From: an uncultured Porphyromonadaceae bacterium
Lineage (GTDB): Bacteria > Bacteroidota > Bacteroidia > Bacteroidales > Coprobacteraceae
Assembly (NCBI GenBank): GCA_900545915.1
Contig: URAV01000036.1
Location: 1-35,266 of the forward strand
Direction of reading: 5' to 3'
DNA: 35,266 nt
The first letter of the stretch is position 1; the number at the start of each line of letters is the position of its first letter. The translations under genes were made by a program, and so were the position numbers. Positions 7,838 to 15,687 of this stretch are shown here, one piece after another. The notes beneath the pieces were generated by a model. That model ran no database searches, was not told where the DNA came from, and was given only the letters and a program-made list of their open reading frames with translations.

Positions 7838-7840
7838 TAA

Positions 7841-8013
7841 GAGCCTGTCTAAATTTTCCAATAAAAAAGTACTATCAGGTCATCTTTGCGTTTTCTTTCG
7901 GTCTTTTTCCCCGTTTTCACTCGTCAGATAGCCCGCTATCATCCTCCTAAAAACAGAAAAACATACTCGAAAGAATCTCGCAAATCTGACCTGAGCAAAA
8001 TTGAGACAGGCTC
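7841..8013 (+). repeat. Fold-back repeat, full copy (subtype B)
   Basis: 173 bp from GAGCCTGTCTAAATTTTCC to AAAATTGAGACAGGCTC, flanked by TAA (7838-7840 and 8014-8016). Nested inverted repeats run inward: CAGGTCA/TGACCTG, TTTGCG/CGCAAA, TTCTTTCG/CGAAAGAA, and a central hairpin GATAGC-CC-GCTATC. It matches the inverted copy at 9469-9639 along its length. Confidence 0.85.
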
Positions 8014-8082
8014 TAAACGATATGAAAAACTTGAAATATAAAAATTTACATGGTCAAGAGAATCATTTCCGATTAAACTTTG

Positions 8083-8090
8083 TAAATTTG
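8083..8090 (+). promoter_or_regulatory. Predicted -7 box of the cytidylate-kinase-like gene
   Basis: TAAATTTG fits TAnnTTTG, about 52 nt upstream of the start codon. A good TTTG -33 box is not visible. Confidence 0.4.
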
Positions 8091-8141
8091 TTTCTGTTTT
8101 TTAGAACGAATAATAAACAGAATCTAAAATTTTGATCAATC

Positions 8142-8762
8142 ATGAAACAAAAATTTATTATAACTATAGGTCGCCAATATGGGAGCGGCGGACGAGAAAT
8201 CGGGAAAAGGCTGGCTCAGTTATTTAATATTGCTTATTATGATAAAGAGCTTATCAAAGAAGCGTCCAAAGAAAGCGGCCTTAATGCAGAATATTTTGAA
8301 AAAGCAGATGAAAAAGCCCCCGGTTCTTTACGGCACATGCTTTCTATGAGTTGGGCATCTTTAGGCAGTACATTCGGTAGCGACGGTTCTCTTTGTAACG
8401 AGAATATTTTTAAATATCAATCTGATGTCATTCAACGGATAGCACAAGAACACTCTTGTGTAATTGTAGGACGGTGTGCCGACTATATATTGAGGGATGT
8501 TCCCAATTGTTTCAATATATTTATTCATGCACCTATGCAAAGCCGGATCGAAAGAATTACAAGAACAGAACCTATCGATGTAAAAGAAGCTCTGGAAAAA
8601 GCCGAAAAAGTAAATAAACATCGTGCTGCCTACTACAATTTTTATACTGATAAAGAGTGGGGAGATGCAGCTTCTTATCATTTATCAATAGACTCTTCGA
8701 TTTTAGGATCAGAAGAAACCGCCCTTTTTATCAAAAAATTCATTGACCTAAAATTGGGATAA
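8142..8762 (+). CDS. Cytidylate kinase-like family protein
   Basis: A 206-residue P-loop protein of the Cytidylate_kin2 type. The N-terminal block TIGRQYGSGGREIGKRLAQ (~8-26) holds a modified Walker A loop as in CMP kinases. YYDKELIKEASKESGL follows, and later IVGRCADYIL and a lid-like RTEPIDVKEALEKAEKVNKHRAAYY region. Members are widespread in Bacteroidota and Firmicutes and distinct from housekeeping Cmk; their substrate is mostly unproven, so nucleoside-monophosphate kinase activity is an inference. The DUF4923 gene starts 30 bp downstream and is probably co-transcribed. The start is supported by the motif lying close to the N-terminus. Confidence 0.88.
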   Translation: MKQKFIITIGRQYGSGGREIGKRLAQLFNIAYYDKELIKEASKESGLNAEYFEKADEKAPGSLRHMLSMSWASLGSTFGSDGSLCNENIFKYQSDVIQRIAQEHSCVIVGRCADYILRDVPNCFNIFIHAPMQSRIERITRTEPIDVKEALEKAEKVNKHRAAYYNFYTDKEWGDAASYHLSIDSSILGSEETALFIKKFIDLKLG

Positions 8763-8792
8763 TCAAAATAATTTTTAAATAATTAATTCATC

Positions 8793-9413
8793 ATGAAAAG
8801 AAAAGTTGTATTACTCGCCGTGGTTTTATTGCTTACCACAACCGTTTCATCTTATGCACAAAGTCTGAAAGACTTTCTTAATTCTTCAAATGTAAAAGAT
8901 GCCGTATCGAATATTGTATCGGGAATCAGTGGTGTTAAACAATCCGATCTACAAGGTACTTGGAAATACGTAAGTCCTGCATGTTCATTTACCAGTGAAG
9001 ACCTTCTGAAAAAAGCCGGTGGCGCAATAGTCGCTAATGAAGTCAGTGAAAAACTGGCTGGTATTTACACAAAAATAGGGATCGGTCCAGAAAAATTCGG
9101 ATATACATTTGCCGATAGTACGTTTGTAAATAAATTTATGGGACGCAATTCTAAAGGGACATACACGTTCGATGCAGAAAATCAGGAACTGAACCTGCAA
9201 TATCAAATTGCCGGATTGATAAATATCGGAAAATCTGCAGCTAAAATAGAGAAATCAGGTAATAATATCAAATTACTGTTTAATGCTGATAAATTATTAC
9301 AGATATTGACTAAATTATCCTCAGCATCCAAAAGTTCGACAATCAAAACAATCGGTACTGTTGCCGAAGGTTATGACGGCATGTTGATCGGATTTGAACT
9401 AAGTAAACAATAA
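8793..9413 (+). CDS. DUF4923 family exported protein
   Basis: A 206-residue protein with a clear signal peptide (MKRKVVLLAVVLLLTTTVSS, cleavage near YAQ). The mature part carries SNVKDAVSNIVSGISG, then LQGTWKYVSPACSFTSEDLL and GTYTFDAENQELNLQYQ. The 'GTWxYxxPAxxFxSxxLLxKAGG' signature and lipocalin-like beta pattern are those of DUF4923 proteins of Bacteroidales. Function is unknown; a small periplasmic or surface-associated ligand-binding protein is possible. It follows the kinase-like gene by 30 bp and ends at a hairpin shared with the convergent DUF3078 gene. Confidence 0.85.
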   Translation: MKRKVVLLAVVLLLTTTVSSYAQSLKDFLNSSNVKDAVSNIVSGISGVKQSDLQGTWKYVSPACSFTSEDLLKKAGGAIVANEVSEKLAGIYTKIGIGPEKFGYTFADSTFVNKFMGRNSKGTYTFDAENQELNLQYQIAGLINIGKSAAKIEKSGNNIKLLFNADKLLQILTKLSSASKSSTIKTIGTVAEGYDGMLIGFELSKQ

Positions 9414-9428
9414 TACTCTAACAATGAT

Positions 9429-9456
9429 AAAAGGCGGATTAAAAAATCTGCCTTTT
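9429..9456. terminator. Hairpin terminator between convergent genes
   Basis: AAAAGGCGGATT pairs with AATCTGCCTTTT (12 bp with one G-T) around a 4-nt loop. The arm ends in TTTT on either strand, so it can serve the DUF4923 gene (+) and, beyond the inserted repeat, the DUF3078 gene (-). Confidence 0.7.
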
Positions 9457-9468
9457 ATTATATTCTAA

Positions 9469-9639
9469 GAGCCTGTCTAAATTTTGCTCAGGTTAGATTT
9501 AAGAGTTTCTTTTGAGAATATTTTCTGTTCTTACGAGAAAGATAGCAGGCTATCTGACGAGAGGAAACAAGAAAAAAGACCGGAAGAAAATGTAAAAATA
9601 ACCTGATAATATTTTTTATTGGAAAATTTAGACAAGTTC
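9469..9639 (-). repeat. Fold-back repeat, full copy (subtype B, inverted)
   Basis: 171 bp, the reverse complement of the copy at 7841-8013 with point differences. The left end GAGCCTGTCTAAATTTTGCTC and right end GGAAAATTTAGACAAGTTC are inverted repeats, the centre is GATAGC-AG-GCTATC, and TAA flanks both sides (9466-9468 and 9640-9642). Its last base is also the G of the downstream gene's TAG stop. Confidence 0.85.
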
Positions 9640-10517
9640 TAAAAATTAAATTGAAGACCAACCCCCAATAATTCTTTAAATTGAACTCGTTTTACTTTGC
9701 GACCGTCACTCAATCCGATAAGGACATCATCGTCATATACCAAATTTGTCGTTAATGTTGTAGAGAACCACTTATTAATAACCATATTTAATTGAACTTC
9801 CCAATTCACATCAACATTCTGAGGCTTTCGCAAATAGTCGGAATATAGATCTAACCGAGAATAAACTGTCATATTTTTCAAAAATTCATATTTACCTTCC
9901 AGCTTTAGATTAGCTCCTAATTCGGACAAGAGTTTTTTACCCGGCTTCACACCAAATGCACCTTCATCAGAAAGGCGTTCATTTAAAACGAATGTTCCGC
10001 GCCATGCTACAGGTGAAAATACTGCCGTAAAGTATTTATTGGGAATCCACGTCACACCAAGTCCGGTCATCAAATATCCGGGAGCCATAAATTCAGAAAC
10101 AGAAATGTCTCGGCTAATCGCATAATCATATCCTCTCGTAAATTGTGACTGAAAATTCAAAATGGCACTTGCATATAAGTTTTTATATATTTCATATCCG
10201 TAATTGGAATTTATGTAAATTTTGTCACTGGTTTTCTTTAATCCATCTCCTTTTGTTTTATTTAATCCATAAGCCAACTCCAATCTATTTTTCCATACAT
10301 GTTTATTATGTTTATAATCTGCTTGATATGTTCCTTGCAAATCAAAGGCAAAAGCATTATCTCCTCCTGTCGCCCAATTCGTAAAACTGACTTGAGTCAA
10401 CTTAAAACCTGCATATCCTGAGGTAGTCCACAAAGAATCTTTCGTTTCCGCATTAATTTCAGATATACTTGTCATCACAAACAGTATCATCAAAAAAAAC
10501 AATTTCTTTATCGCCAT
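9639..10517 (-). CDS. DUF3078 family outer-membrane-type protein
   Basis: A 292-residue protein with a signal peptide (MAIKKLFFLMILFVMTSISE, cleavage after INA). The mature part begins WTTSGYAGFKLTQVSFTNWA and is rich in alternating aromatic/polar strands, ending in the aromatic residue F (GVGLQFNF), as expected of an outer-membrane beta-barrel. The pattern 'SFTNWATGGDNAFAFDLQG' is the DUF3078 signature. Function is unknown. A fold-back repeat abuts the TAG stop, and its terminal base completes that stop. Confidence 0.85.
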   Translation of the reverse strand: MAIKKLFFLMILFVMTSISEINAETKDSLWTTSGYAGFKLTQVSFTNWATGGDNAFAFDLQGTYQADYKHNKHVWKNRLELAYGLNKTKGDGLKKTSDKIYINSNYGYEIYKNLYASAILNFQSQFTRGYDYAISRDISVSEFMAPGYLMTGLGVTWIPNKYFTAVFSPVAWRGTFVLNERLSDEGAFGVKPGKKLLSELGANLKLEGKYEFLKNMTVYSRLDLYSDYLRKPQNVDVNWEVQLNMVINKWFSTTLTTNLVYDDDVLIGLSDGRKVKRVQFKELLGVGLQFNF

Positions 10518-10607
10518 AATTCGTTCTTTATAAATAATTCCAATACAATAATTTATAATATATTTTACACAACAGTTTTTAGCTTAATATTGTTTTCTCT
10601 ATTTCAA

Positions 10608-10643
10608 AAAAATGGGCAGACAAAAACTTGCCTGCCCATTTTT
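10608..10643 (-). terminator. Terminator of the GH30 gene
   Basis: AAAAATGGGCAG pairs with CTGCCCATTTTT (12 bp). On the minus strand a T7 run overlaps the end of the arm. It lies 17 bp past the GH30 stop codon. Confidence 0.85.
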
Positions 10644-10659
10644 CTCATTCACCGTAAAT

Positions 10660-12126
10660 TTATCTTTTGGGTATTACAAACGTATTTATAGACCGAGACG
10701 CTAAATTTACCGGTAATATAAATTTCCCTATTCTGACTTTCAAAGGTTGTTCAAAACTTTCTTCATTTACCGCAATAACAACAATCGAATTATCAGGATT
10801 TCTGAATGCCAACAGATTATCATATTTCCCTGACGTCTCAATTCTTCGTGCTCCAGAGTGTATAAAATGACTGAACTGTTTCATTAAGTAATATTCGGGA
10901 GTATATCTATATGTTTTTGTATCCTTATCAACCGATATTAAGGAATTCTGACGCCAGAACCAATGACTTAATCCATCTTCTTCTAATGAAATGTTCCAAT
11001 ACATGTAAACAGATGTTCCATTACTGAGATAGTGTTTCATCAGATTCCAAGTATAAAAACAATAATCCCAACTATTCTTTCCATCCCCACATTCGCTTTC
11101 GGTCTGTACCAGTTTTAATTCAGGATATTTTTCATGAACGGCCTTAACAGCTCCTTTCCCTGCCCATTGAAAACCGATAGCTGAAATATATTTACCCGCC
11201 TCACTTTTCATAACAGTATCTATCATCAGATCATTTTTCCGCTCCATCGTTCCAAATAATATCTTCACTCCTAACCTCTGCATTTCCGGTCCTAAATATG
11301 CTCCGACAAAACGAGACAAAGACTCAGCTGTCCAAATGCATGAAGGAAATACTTGACAAGAATTGAATTCGTTTTGCGGTGCAACCATGTCAATGTGTAT
11401 GCCTTCCGACCGATATGCTTCAATGAATTTTTTAAAATACAGAGCATAAGCTTTCAGATATTCCGGTTTTTGAATAAACATATCCGCCCCTTCTGCACCT
11501 TGCTGATCAGGTGTTAGATGATTGACCGTAGTTATATTATCATCGACTCCCAACTGTCTCATATTCTTTTGTACGGTCTCAGGATCTTGATACATGCATG
11601 CATAATGTTTATTGTATTTCATCCATGTAGGCGGACACCAAGGAGATGCCCAAAGTTTTAAATCAGGTCGTACTGCCAAAGCTGCTTTAATAAATGGGAT
11701 CAAAGTCTCCTCATCATTGGCTATCGAGAAATTTTTCATTTCAAAATCTTTATCCGTTTCATTATAGGAATACCAATCTCGAGAAAAATCATTTGCACCT
11801 AAAGGCATTCGTCCGACAGAAAAATTCATACCCTCCTTACTAAAAAGGTCTTTTATGATATTCTCCCTATCTTTACTATTCAATTCAGACAATGAAGTCC
11901 ACCCCAACTCATTAAAACATGCCCCAAATCCATCAATTTCCTGCATAGGATTATTTACAAAAACTTCAACATCTGCACTATCTGCAGATTCTGACATAAA
12001 AATATCCGGATGAGAAACAAAAAGCGAATCGGCCGTAGTGCTTGTCCACTCGACTGCTGGACTCCGGTGCTGTGTACATGCACACAATGATATTGTCAAA
12101 ATGACAATCGAAATCAAATTTTTCAT
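10660..12126 (-). CDS. GH30 family glycoside hydrolase, lipoprotein
   Basis: A 488-residue enzyme with a lipoprotein-type signal (SLCAC, likely lipid Cys17), so probably anchored in the outer membrane. Family features: EIDGFGACFNELGW near residue 65, RMPLGANDFS, WASPWCPPTWMK (~159-170), MVAPQNEF with acid/base Glu253, and VQTESECGDG with nucleophile Glu343. A C-terminal beta-sandwich side domain ends VNLASRSINTFVIP. GH30 acts with retention on beta-glucosidic bonds; the subgroup resembles glucosylceramidase-like and endo-beta-1,6-glucanase members, and the substrate here is not decided. I start at MKNLISIV because the promoter at 12193-12163 overlaps the upstream part of the longer ORF. No SusC/SusD or other glycan-utilisation genes are adjacent. 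Confidence 0.92.
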   Translation of the reverse strand: MKNLISIVILTISLCACTQHRSPAVEWTSTTADSLFVSHPDIFMSESADSADVEVFVNNPMQEIDGFGACFNELGWTSLSELNSKDRENIIKDLFSKEGMNFSVGRMPLGANDFSRDWYSYNETDKDFEMKNFSIANDEETLIPFIKAALAVRPDLKLWASPWCPPTWMKYNKHYACMYQDPETVQKNMRQLGVDDNITTVNHLTPDQQGAEGADMFIQKPEYLKAYALYFKKFIEAYRSEGIHIDMVAPQNEFNSCQVFPSCIWTAESLSRFVGAYLGPEMQRLGVKILFGTMERKNDLMIDTVMKSEAGKYISAIGFQWAGKGAVKAVHEKYPELKLVQTESECGDGKNSWDYCFYTWNLMKHYLSNGTSVYMYWNISLEEDGLSHWFWRQNSLISVDKDTKTYRYTPEYYLMKQFSHFIHSGARRIETSGKYDNLLAFRNPDNSIVVIAVNEESFEQPLKVRIGKFILPVNLASRSINTFVIPKR

Positions 12127-12162
12127 GATACAATGAATTAAAAGTATGTGTAAATATTGTAA

Positions 12163-12193
12163 CAAAGTTACAGATTCTTTTATATTATTCAAA
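12163..12193 (-). promoter_or_regulatory. Promoter of the GH30 gene
   Basis: On the minus strand TTTG (12193-12190), 19-nt spacer, TAACTTTG (12170-12163). A full consensus match giving a leader of about 30 nt. Confidence 0.75.
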
Positions 12194-12443
12194 TATTTCA
12201 AAAAACTGAGCGTCTGTCTTTATTTTACCGAAACATTTTTATTTCCGTTCTAATAATGCCGGATAAGGTTTTAAACAGCGATTAAATAATGCACTTTAAA
12301 AACTAATAAACAAATACGTAATCAAGTATTATACAAAAACAGAGCATAACGAATAACTTTTCTGCCGATTCGCCATACTCTGAAAATTTTAAGTTTCAAA
12401 ACTTTATAAAATTGAATCAATACATAAATCCGTATTTTACGAA
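12194..12443. other. Intergenic, nothing recognised
   Basis: AT-rich spacer between the GH30 promoter and the 3' end of the small coiled-coil gene. I see no repeat copy, structured RNA or convincing ORF. Confidence 0.5.
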
Positions 12444-12620
12444 TCAAGAATCTTCAAGTTCATTATCATCGTACAAATTATTCAATTCAAAAGAAAGACT
12501 GTCTAATTCTTTTTCCCACGCTTCCAAAATTTCTTTAGGTGTATTTTCGGAAGCATCGTTTATTCGAGACTGCACTATTTCGATTTCTTTTTCAAGTTCT
12601 GTACGCCTACTCATAATCAT
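12444..12620 (-). CDS. Small coiled-coil protein, unrecognised
   Basis: A 58-residue protein (MIMSRRTELEKEIEIVQSRI onward) with heptad-like hydrophobic spacing in two helices, a proline kink (NTPKEILEAWEKEL) and an acidic tail (DDNELEDS). The charged, regular composition and clean stop argue for a real gene over the opposite-strand reading of the same region. The start is uncertain: Met at 12614 (MSRRTEL) is equally possible. No signal peptide, so probably cytoplasmic. I do not recognise the family and suggest no function. Confidence 0.55.
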   Translation of the reverse strand: MIMSRRTELEKEIEIVQSRINDASENTPKEILEAWEKELDSLSFELNNLYDDNELEDS

Positions 12621-12707
12621 ATTATTTACAGACAAAACAAATGAGATTTCTCAAAAGTTCCCGATTTTATGACTTTATAGTAGTAATTCGAGTAAATTTC
12701 AAATAAT

Positions 12708-12803
12708 AGCACTTAAATTTTCTGATAAAGCAATTCTGTCAGGTCTTCTTTGAGTTTTTTCCCGATTCGTTTTTCTGCGCTCATTTACCGAAAGCTTATT
12801 GTA
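12708..12803 (+). repeat. Fold-back repeat, left-half fragment
   Basis: CACTTAAATTTTCTGATAAAG, then CTGTCAGGTCTTCTTTGAG and CCCGATTCGTTTTTCTG, follow the left half of the full copies. The right end is missing. It lies just past the stop of the CAT-like gene. Confidence 0.5.
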
Positions 12804-12809
12804 GCTTAA

Positions 12810-13445
12810 TTAATCATAAGAGGCATTTAAATTTTGCTGGAATTTTTCCCAATATTGCCCGACATAATATCCGTCAACAAAACCGTGATGAAAACTCATC
12901 GCAACCGGCATTTTCTTCATTCCATTATCTTCCGTTACTTTCCCGAAAATAGATAGCGGCATATTCTCTCCTGCATTCTCCGGAAATTGAAACTGCATTC
13001 CGGTAAAACTATACCACGGATTAATGCTAATGACAATAACGTCTTTTTCCGAATCGAGCCCATATGCATCACCTAAACCTTTTTGAGCCAAATCTACCTG
13101 TTCCTGTATCGATACCACGAATTCTCTTAAAGATGTTTTATAAGGGACTATTACCGAGATAAAAGAATGATCAGGAAGCGATACTGCCGTATTAAGCCTG
13201 ATCGAATCAAAAAGCCATACCCTCCCGTCTATTTGCCTATATCGCAAAGATTCAATTCCATTCACAGCTTTTAAAGAAGCATACATAAGCAATTGAGAAA
13301 ACTTTATTCCCAAACGTTTAGATGTATCATAAGCTTTCGAGACATCTACAACCGATGTTACCGTATAATACGGATTTGCAAAGTTTCTAAAAAAAAGATA
13401 GTTTTCTTTCCTTCTCCAATTATCAATATCTACTAACTGTTTCAT
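12810..13445 (-). CDS. Chloramphenicol acetyltransferase-like (CAT family) protein
   Basis: A 211-residue protein of the classical type A CAT fold, full length for the family. The catalytic segment SFHHGFVDGYYVG keeps the HHxxxDG motif (catalytic His187, structural Asp191). The N-terminal W..RKENYLFFRNFANPYYTVT and the middle SINPWYSFTGMQFQF are also typical. Such proteins transfer an acetyl group from acetyl-CoA to chloramphenicol or to other hydroxyl acceptors. Chromosomal CAT-like proteins in Bacteroidota often have no shown resistance role, so the substrate is open. It stands alone, with no mobile-element gene beside it apart from the repeat fragment downstream. Confidence 0.85.
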   Translation of the reverse strand: MKQLVDIDNWRRKENYLFFRNFANPYYTVTSVVDVSKAYDTSKRLGIKFSQLLMYASLKAVNGIESLRYRQIDGRVWLFDSIRLNTAVSLPDHSFISVIVPYKTSLREFVVSIQEQVDLAQKGLGDAYGLDSEKDVIVISINPWYSFTGMQFQFPENAGENMPLSIFGKVTEDNGMKKMPVAMSFHHGFVDGYYVGQYWEKFQQNLNASYD

Positions 13446-13493
13446 CTTTAGAATTTGAAGTTGTCTAAAAGCCTTAATACTCTAAACAAAATA

Positions 13494-13538
13494 CCCTGAT
13501 TATTAAAACAAGAAATAATTTTGTATTAATAATCAGGG
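13494..13538 (-). terminator. Terminator after the DUF5606 gene
   Basis: CCCTGATTATTA pairs with TAATAATCAGGG (12 bp) around 21 nt. On the minus strand TATTTTGTTT follows. It separates DUF5606 from the CAT-like gene. Confidence 0.6.
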
Positions 13539-13561
13539 GGCTATTTTTTATATTTAAATAT

Positions 13562-13975
13562 TTATTTTTCTATTTTTTCTTCTTTCTCTTCTGAAAAATC
13601 GGCCAGATCTTTTTCTACAAGCAGATTGTACCAACTAAGCAGCTTTTTTATATCGGTGGGATATACCCGCTCTTTATCAAAATCGGGCAAAATCTCCGCA
13701 AAATATTCTCTTAAAGCATCCGAATTCGATTTTAAGTCTATAGAAACCACTGCTCCGTTTTCTTTTTCCTTTACCTTCGCCATCACCTCTCTCAATGGAA
13801 CTTCTCCACTTTCCGTAAAAATAGCAATATCTCCTAATGATATAACTTTATCATGGGCGTATGCAGGTATCCGTTTTCCTGTAATTACAGACTCTACAAT
13901 CAACATATTTTTTGCTTGTGATACCAATTTATATAACCCGGGTTTTCCAGATATAGAAAGGATTGTTTTCAACAT
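13562..13975 (-). CDS. DUF5606 domain protein
   Basis: A 137-residue cytoplasmic protein matching the conserved Bacteroidota DUF5606 family. The N-terminal ILSISGKPGLYKLVSQAKN begins a small beta-rich domain (VESVITGKRIPAYAHDKVIS), followed by a helical half (ALREYFAEILPDFDKERVYP, SDIKKLLSWYNLL-like) and an acidic/basic tail. Function is unknown. It conventionally lies downstream of coaE in this order. It has its own predicted promoter (14040-14009), so it can be expressed independently of the nusB-side genes. Confidence 0.85.
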   Translation of the reverse strand: MLKTILSISGKPGLYKLVSQAKNMLIVESVITGKRIPAYAHDKVISLGDIAIFTESGEVPLREVMAKVKEKENGAVVSIDLKSNSDALREYFAEILPDFDKERVYPTDIKKLLSWYNLLVEKDLADFSEEKEEKIEK

Positions 13976-14008
13976 AATATCGTAATATTTTTAAAGATTA
14001 AATCGGCA

Positions 14009-14040
14009 CAAATGTAATATTCAATATTCAATTTATCAAT
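14009..14040 (-). promoter_or_regulatory. Promoter of the DUF5606 gene
   Basis: TACATTTG (14016-14009, minus strand) fits TAnnTTTG, with ATTG 20 nt upstream (14040-14037). Leader about 27 nt. Confidence 0.6.
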
Positions 14041-14070
14041 CGTTATACTCTTTTTTGTATCAAAAGATTC

Positions 14071-14658
14071 TTAACATTCGAGTTTCCCCTTATAATTCAG
14101 ACAGTTCAAAATTTGTGGTATCAGAGGATTTTTATTATCATTTTGAATGATATGATCTGCCTTTTTACATTTTTCAGCTTCATCTAACTGCACTGATATT
14201 CTCTGTCTTACCTCTTCTTCACTGCAATTATTCCTTGCCATCACACGATAAATGCGTATGTCTTCCGGCGCAGTAACCACCCAAACCTCATCAACAGAAT
14301 TTTCAAATCCCGATTCGAATAAAATAGCGGATTCCATAAAAACAAATGCCGTTTTCTGACGCATACACCAAGATTTAAAATCTTTTCGGACAACCGGGTG
14401 GATAATCTCATTAATTTTCTGCAACAACAACAGATCTGCAAATATATAACGGGCTAATAAAACTCTATTCAATTCTTGCTCTACATATATATCAGAGCCA
14501 AACATTTCGATAAGTTTATTTCGTATTTCCGGATGAGTATTCATCAATCTTTTCGCTTCAGAATCACTGTCATATACAGGTAATCCCAATATACGAAGGA
14601 AATGGCTCACCACCGATTTCCCTGTTCCGATACCACCAGTTATTCCTACTGACCTCAT
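14071..14658 (-). CDS. coaE: Dephospho-CoA kinase
   Basis: A 195-residue P-loop kinase that phosphorylates the 3'-OH of dephospho-CoA, the last step of coenzyme A synthesis. The Walker A loop is GITGGIGTGKS at residues 5-15, followed by LGLPVYDSDSEAKRLM with the family's D-D/S-D-A-R-like substrate segment. The lid/CoA region holds HPVVRKDFKSW and VWVVTAPEDIRIYRVMARN. Length is normal. Its start overlaps the end of the upstream YbbR-like gene by 4 nt, indicating translational coupling. Confidence 0.96.
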   Translation of the reverse strand: MRSVGITGGIGTGKSVVSHFLRILGLPVYDSDSEAKRLMNTHPEIRNKLIEMFGSDIYVEQELNRVLLARYIFADLLLLQKINEIIHPVVRKDFKSWCMRQKTAFVFMESAILFESGFENSVDEVWVVTAPEDIRIYRVMARNNCSEEEVRQRISVQLDEAEKCKKADHIIQNDNKNPLIPQILNCLNYKGKLEC

Positions 14659-15665
14659 AACACTTTTTCCTCCAAAATATATTCTACGCTGTCAGGTACT
14701 ACTTGCAAATGTTTAACAAAAGAGGGTTGTTTCAAAACTTTCACAGCCAATTTATTCCCCAGATTGCTTTTTATTTGTCCATAATCCACACCTACTTCTA
14801 TATCTCCAACAGCGACTTTTGAAAAATGACTGATAGGAAGCATATAGCTAACTTCCACAGTAGCGGGAAAAAGGAGCATCGTCATATTGTCCGGAATATT
14901 TTCTATCTTAATTGCAAGTGTCATCTTTTTCATTGTTATCTCTTCAACAGGAACTATAATTTTTACTTTATCCGGGACAATCTTAGCCCCTCTTATTTTT
15001 TTCAAAGGGAGATCATAAACCGTTGTGTCCGACAAATTTCTCAAAATAAAAGAATCTGTTTCTATCGTTTTAATAGAATTCAAAATATAAGAAGGAGCAT
15101 ACACCGTAACTGAATCTGTCCCTGAAGATATTTCCCCGTTAATAACACATTGCGGAACTGTAGATACAGAACCGACCAAACGCAACTTAAACTTCGCGCC
15201 TTTATTTTGGGAATAATACAATGTTAAAGAATCTGGAGAGATAGAAACCAAGCCCGTAGTATTTTTAAGTTGTTTACGAACCAATGCGCTCAACTTCGCC
15301 AATGAAATAGTAAATTGTCCGCGCTTATTCTGATACTGATTAAAATCTATCTCGACAGGGACAAAACGATCTATCATATAGTTCATCATCGTCGTACCGT
15401 TATCCCTTATACGAATGTCCAAATATTGAGGATATTCGTTCGTAATCATTACTTTATCCGGTACATTCGTGAAGCGTATAGGAATCTTGAATGATGCTTC
15501 TACATCTTCATTTAATGATTGCAATACCCAAAAAAGAAACGACAAACCGAGAAATAACAAAAAAGTAATAACTTCTTTGCTTCTTTCACTGCGAAAAAAA
15601 ACATTTGCATTATGCAACCATTTTTTCAGGTTGATTTGAATATAGCGTTCTGTAACTTTTTTCAT
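14655..15665 (-). CDS. YbbR/CdaR-like membrane-anchored protein
   Basis: A 336-residue protein with a short cytoplasmic N-terminus, one transmembrane segment (EVITFLLFLGLSFLFWVLQS, ~31-50) and an extracytoplasmic part with YbbR-type beta repeats. Examples are FKIPIRFTNVPDKVMITNEY and LAIKIENIPDNMTMLLFPAT. In Firmicutes the homologue CdaR regulates the di-adenylate cyclase CdaA. In Bacteroidota the YbbR gene typically sits beside coaE, as here, and its role is less established. Four-nt overlap with coaE downstream. A hairpin and a -7-like box lie in the 117-nt gap to yajC. Confidence 0.88.
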   Translation of the reverse strand: MKKVTERYIQINLKKWLHNANVFFRSERSKEVITFLLFLGLSFLFWVLQSLNEDVEASFKIPIRFTNVPDKVMITNEYPQYLDIRIRDNGTTMMNYMIDRFVPVEIDFNQYQNKRGQFTISLAKLSALVRKQLKNTTGLVSISPDSLTLYYSQNKGAKFKLRLVGSVSTVPQCVINGEISSGTDSVTVYAPSYILNSIKTIETDSFILRNLSDTTVYDLPLKKIRGAKIVPDKVKIIVPVEEITMKKMTLAIKIENIPDNMTMLLFPATVEVSYMLPISHFSKVAVGDIEVGVDYGQIKSNLGNKLAVKVLKQPSFVKHLQVVPDSVEYILEEKVL

Positions 15666-15687
15666 TTAAACAATAGCTCTAATAAAA

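Noticed and set aside
12412..12672. 86-codon plus-strand ORF
   Set aside because: Antisense to the small coiled-coil gene; Ser/Phe-rich, low-quality protein sequence typical of a shadow frame.
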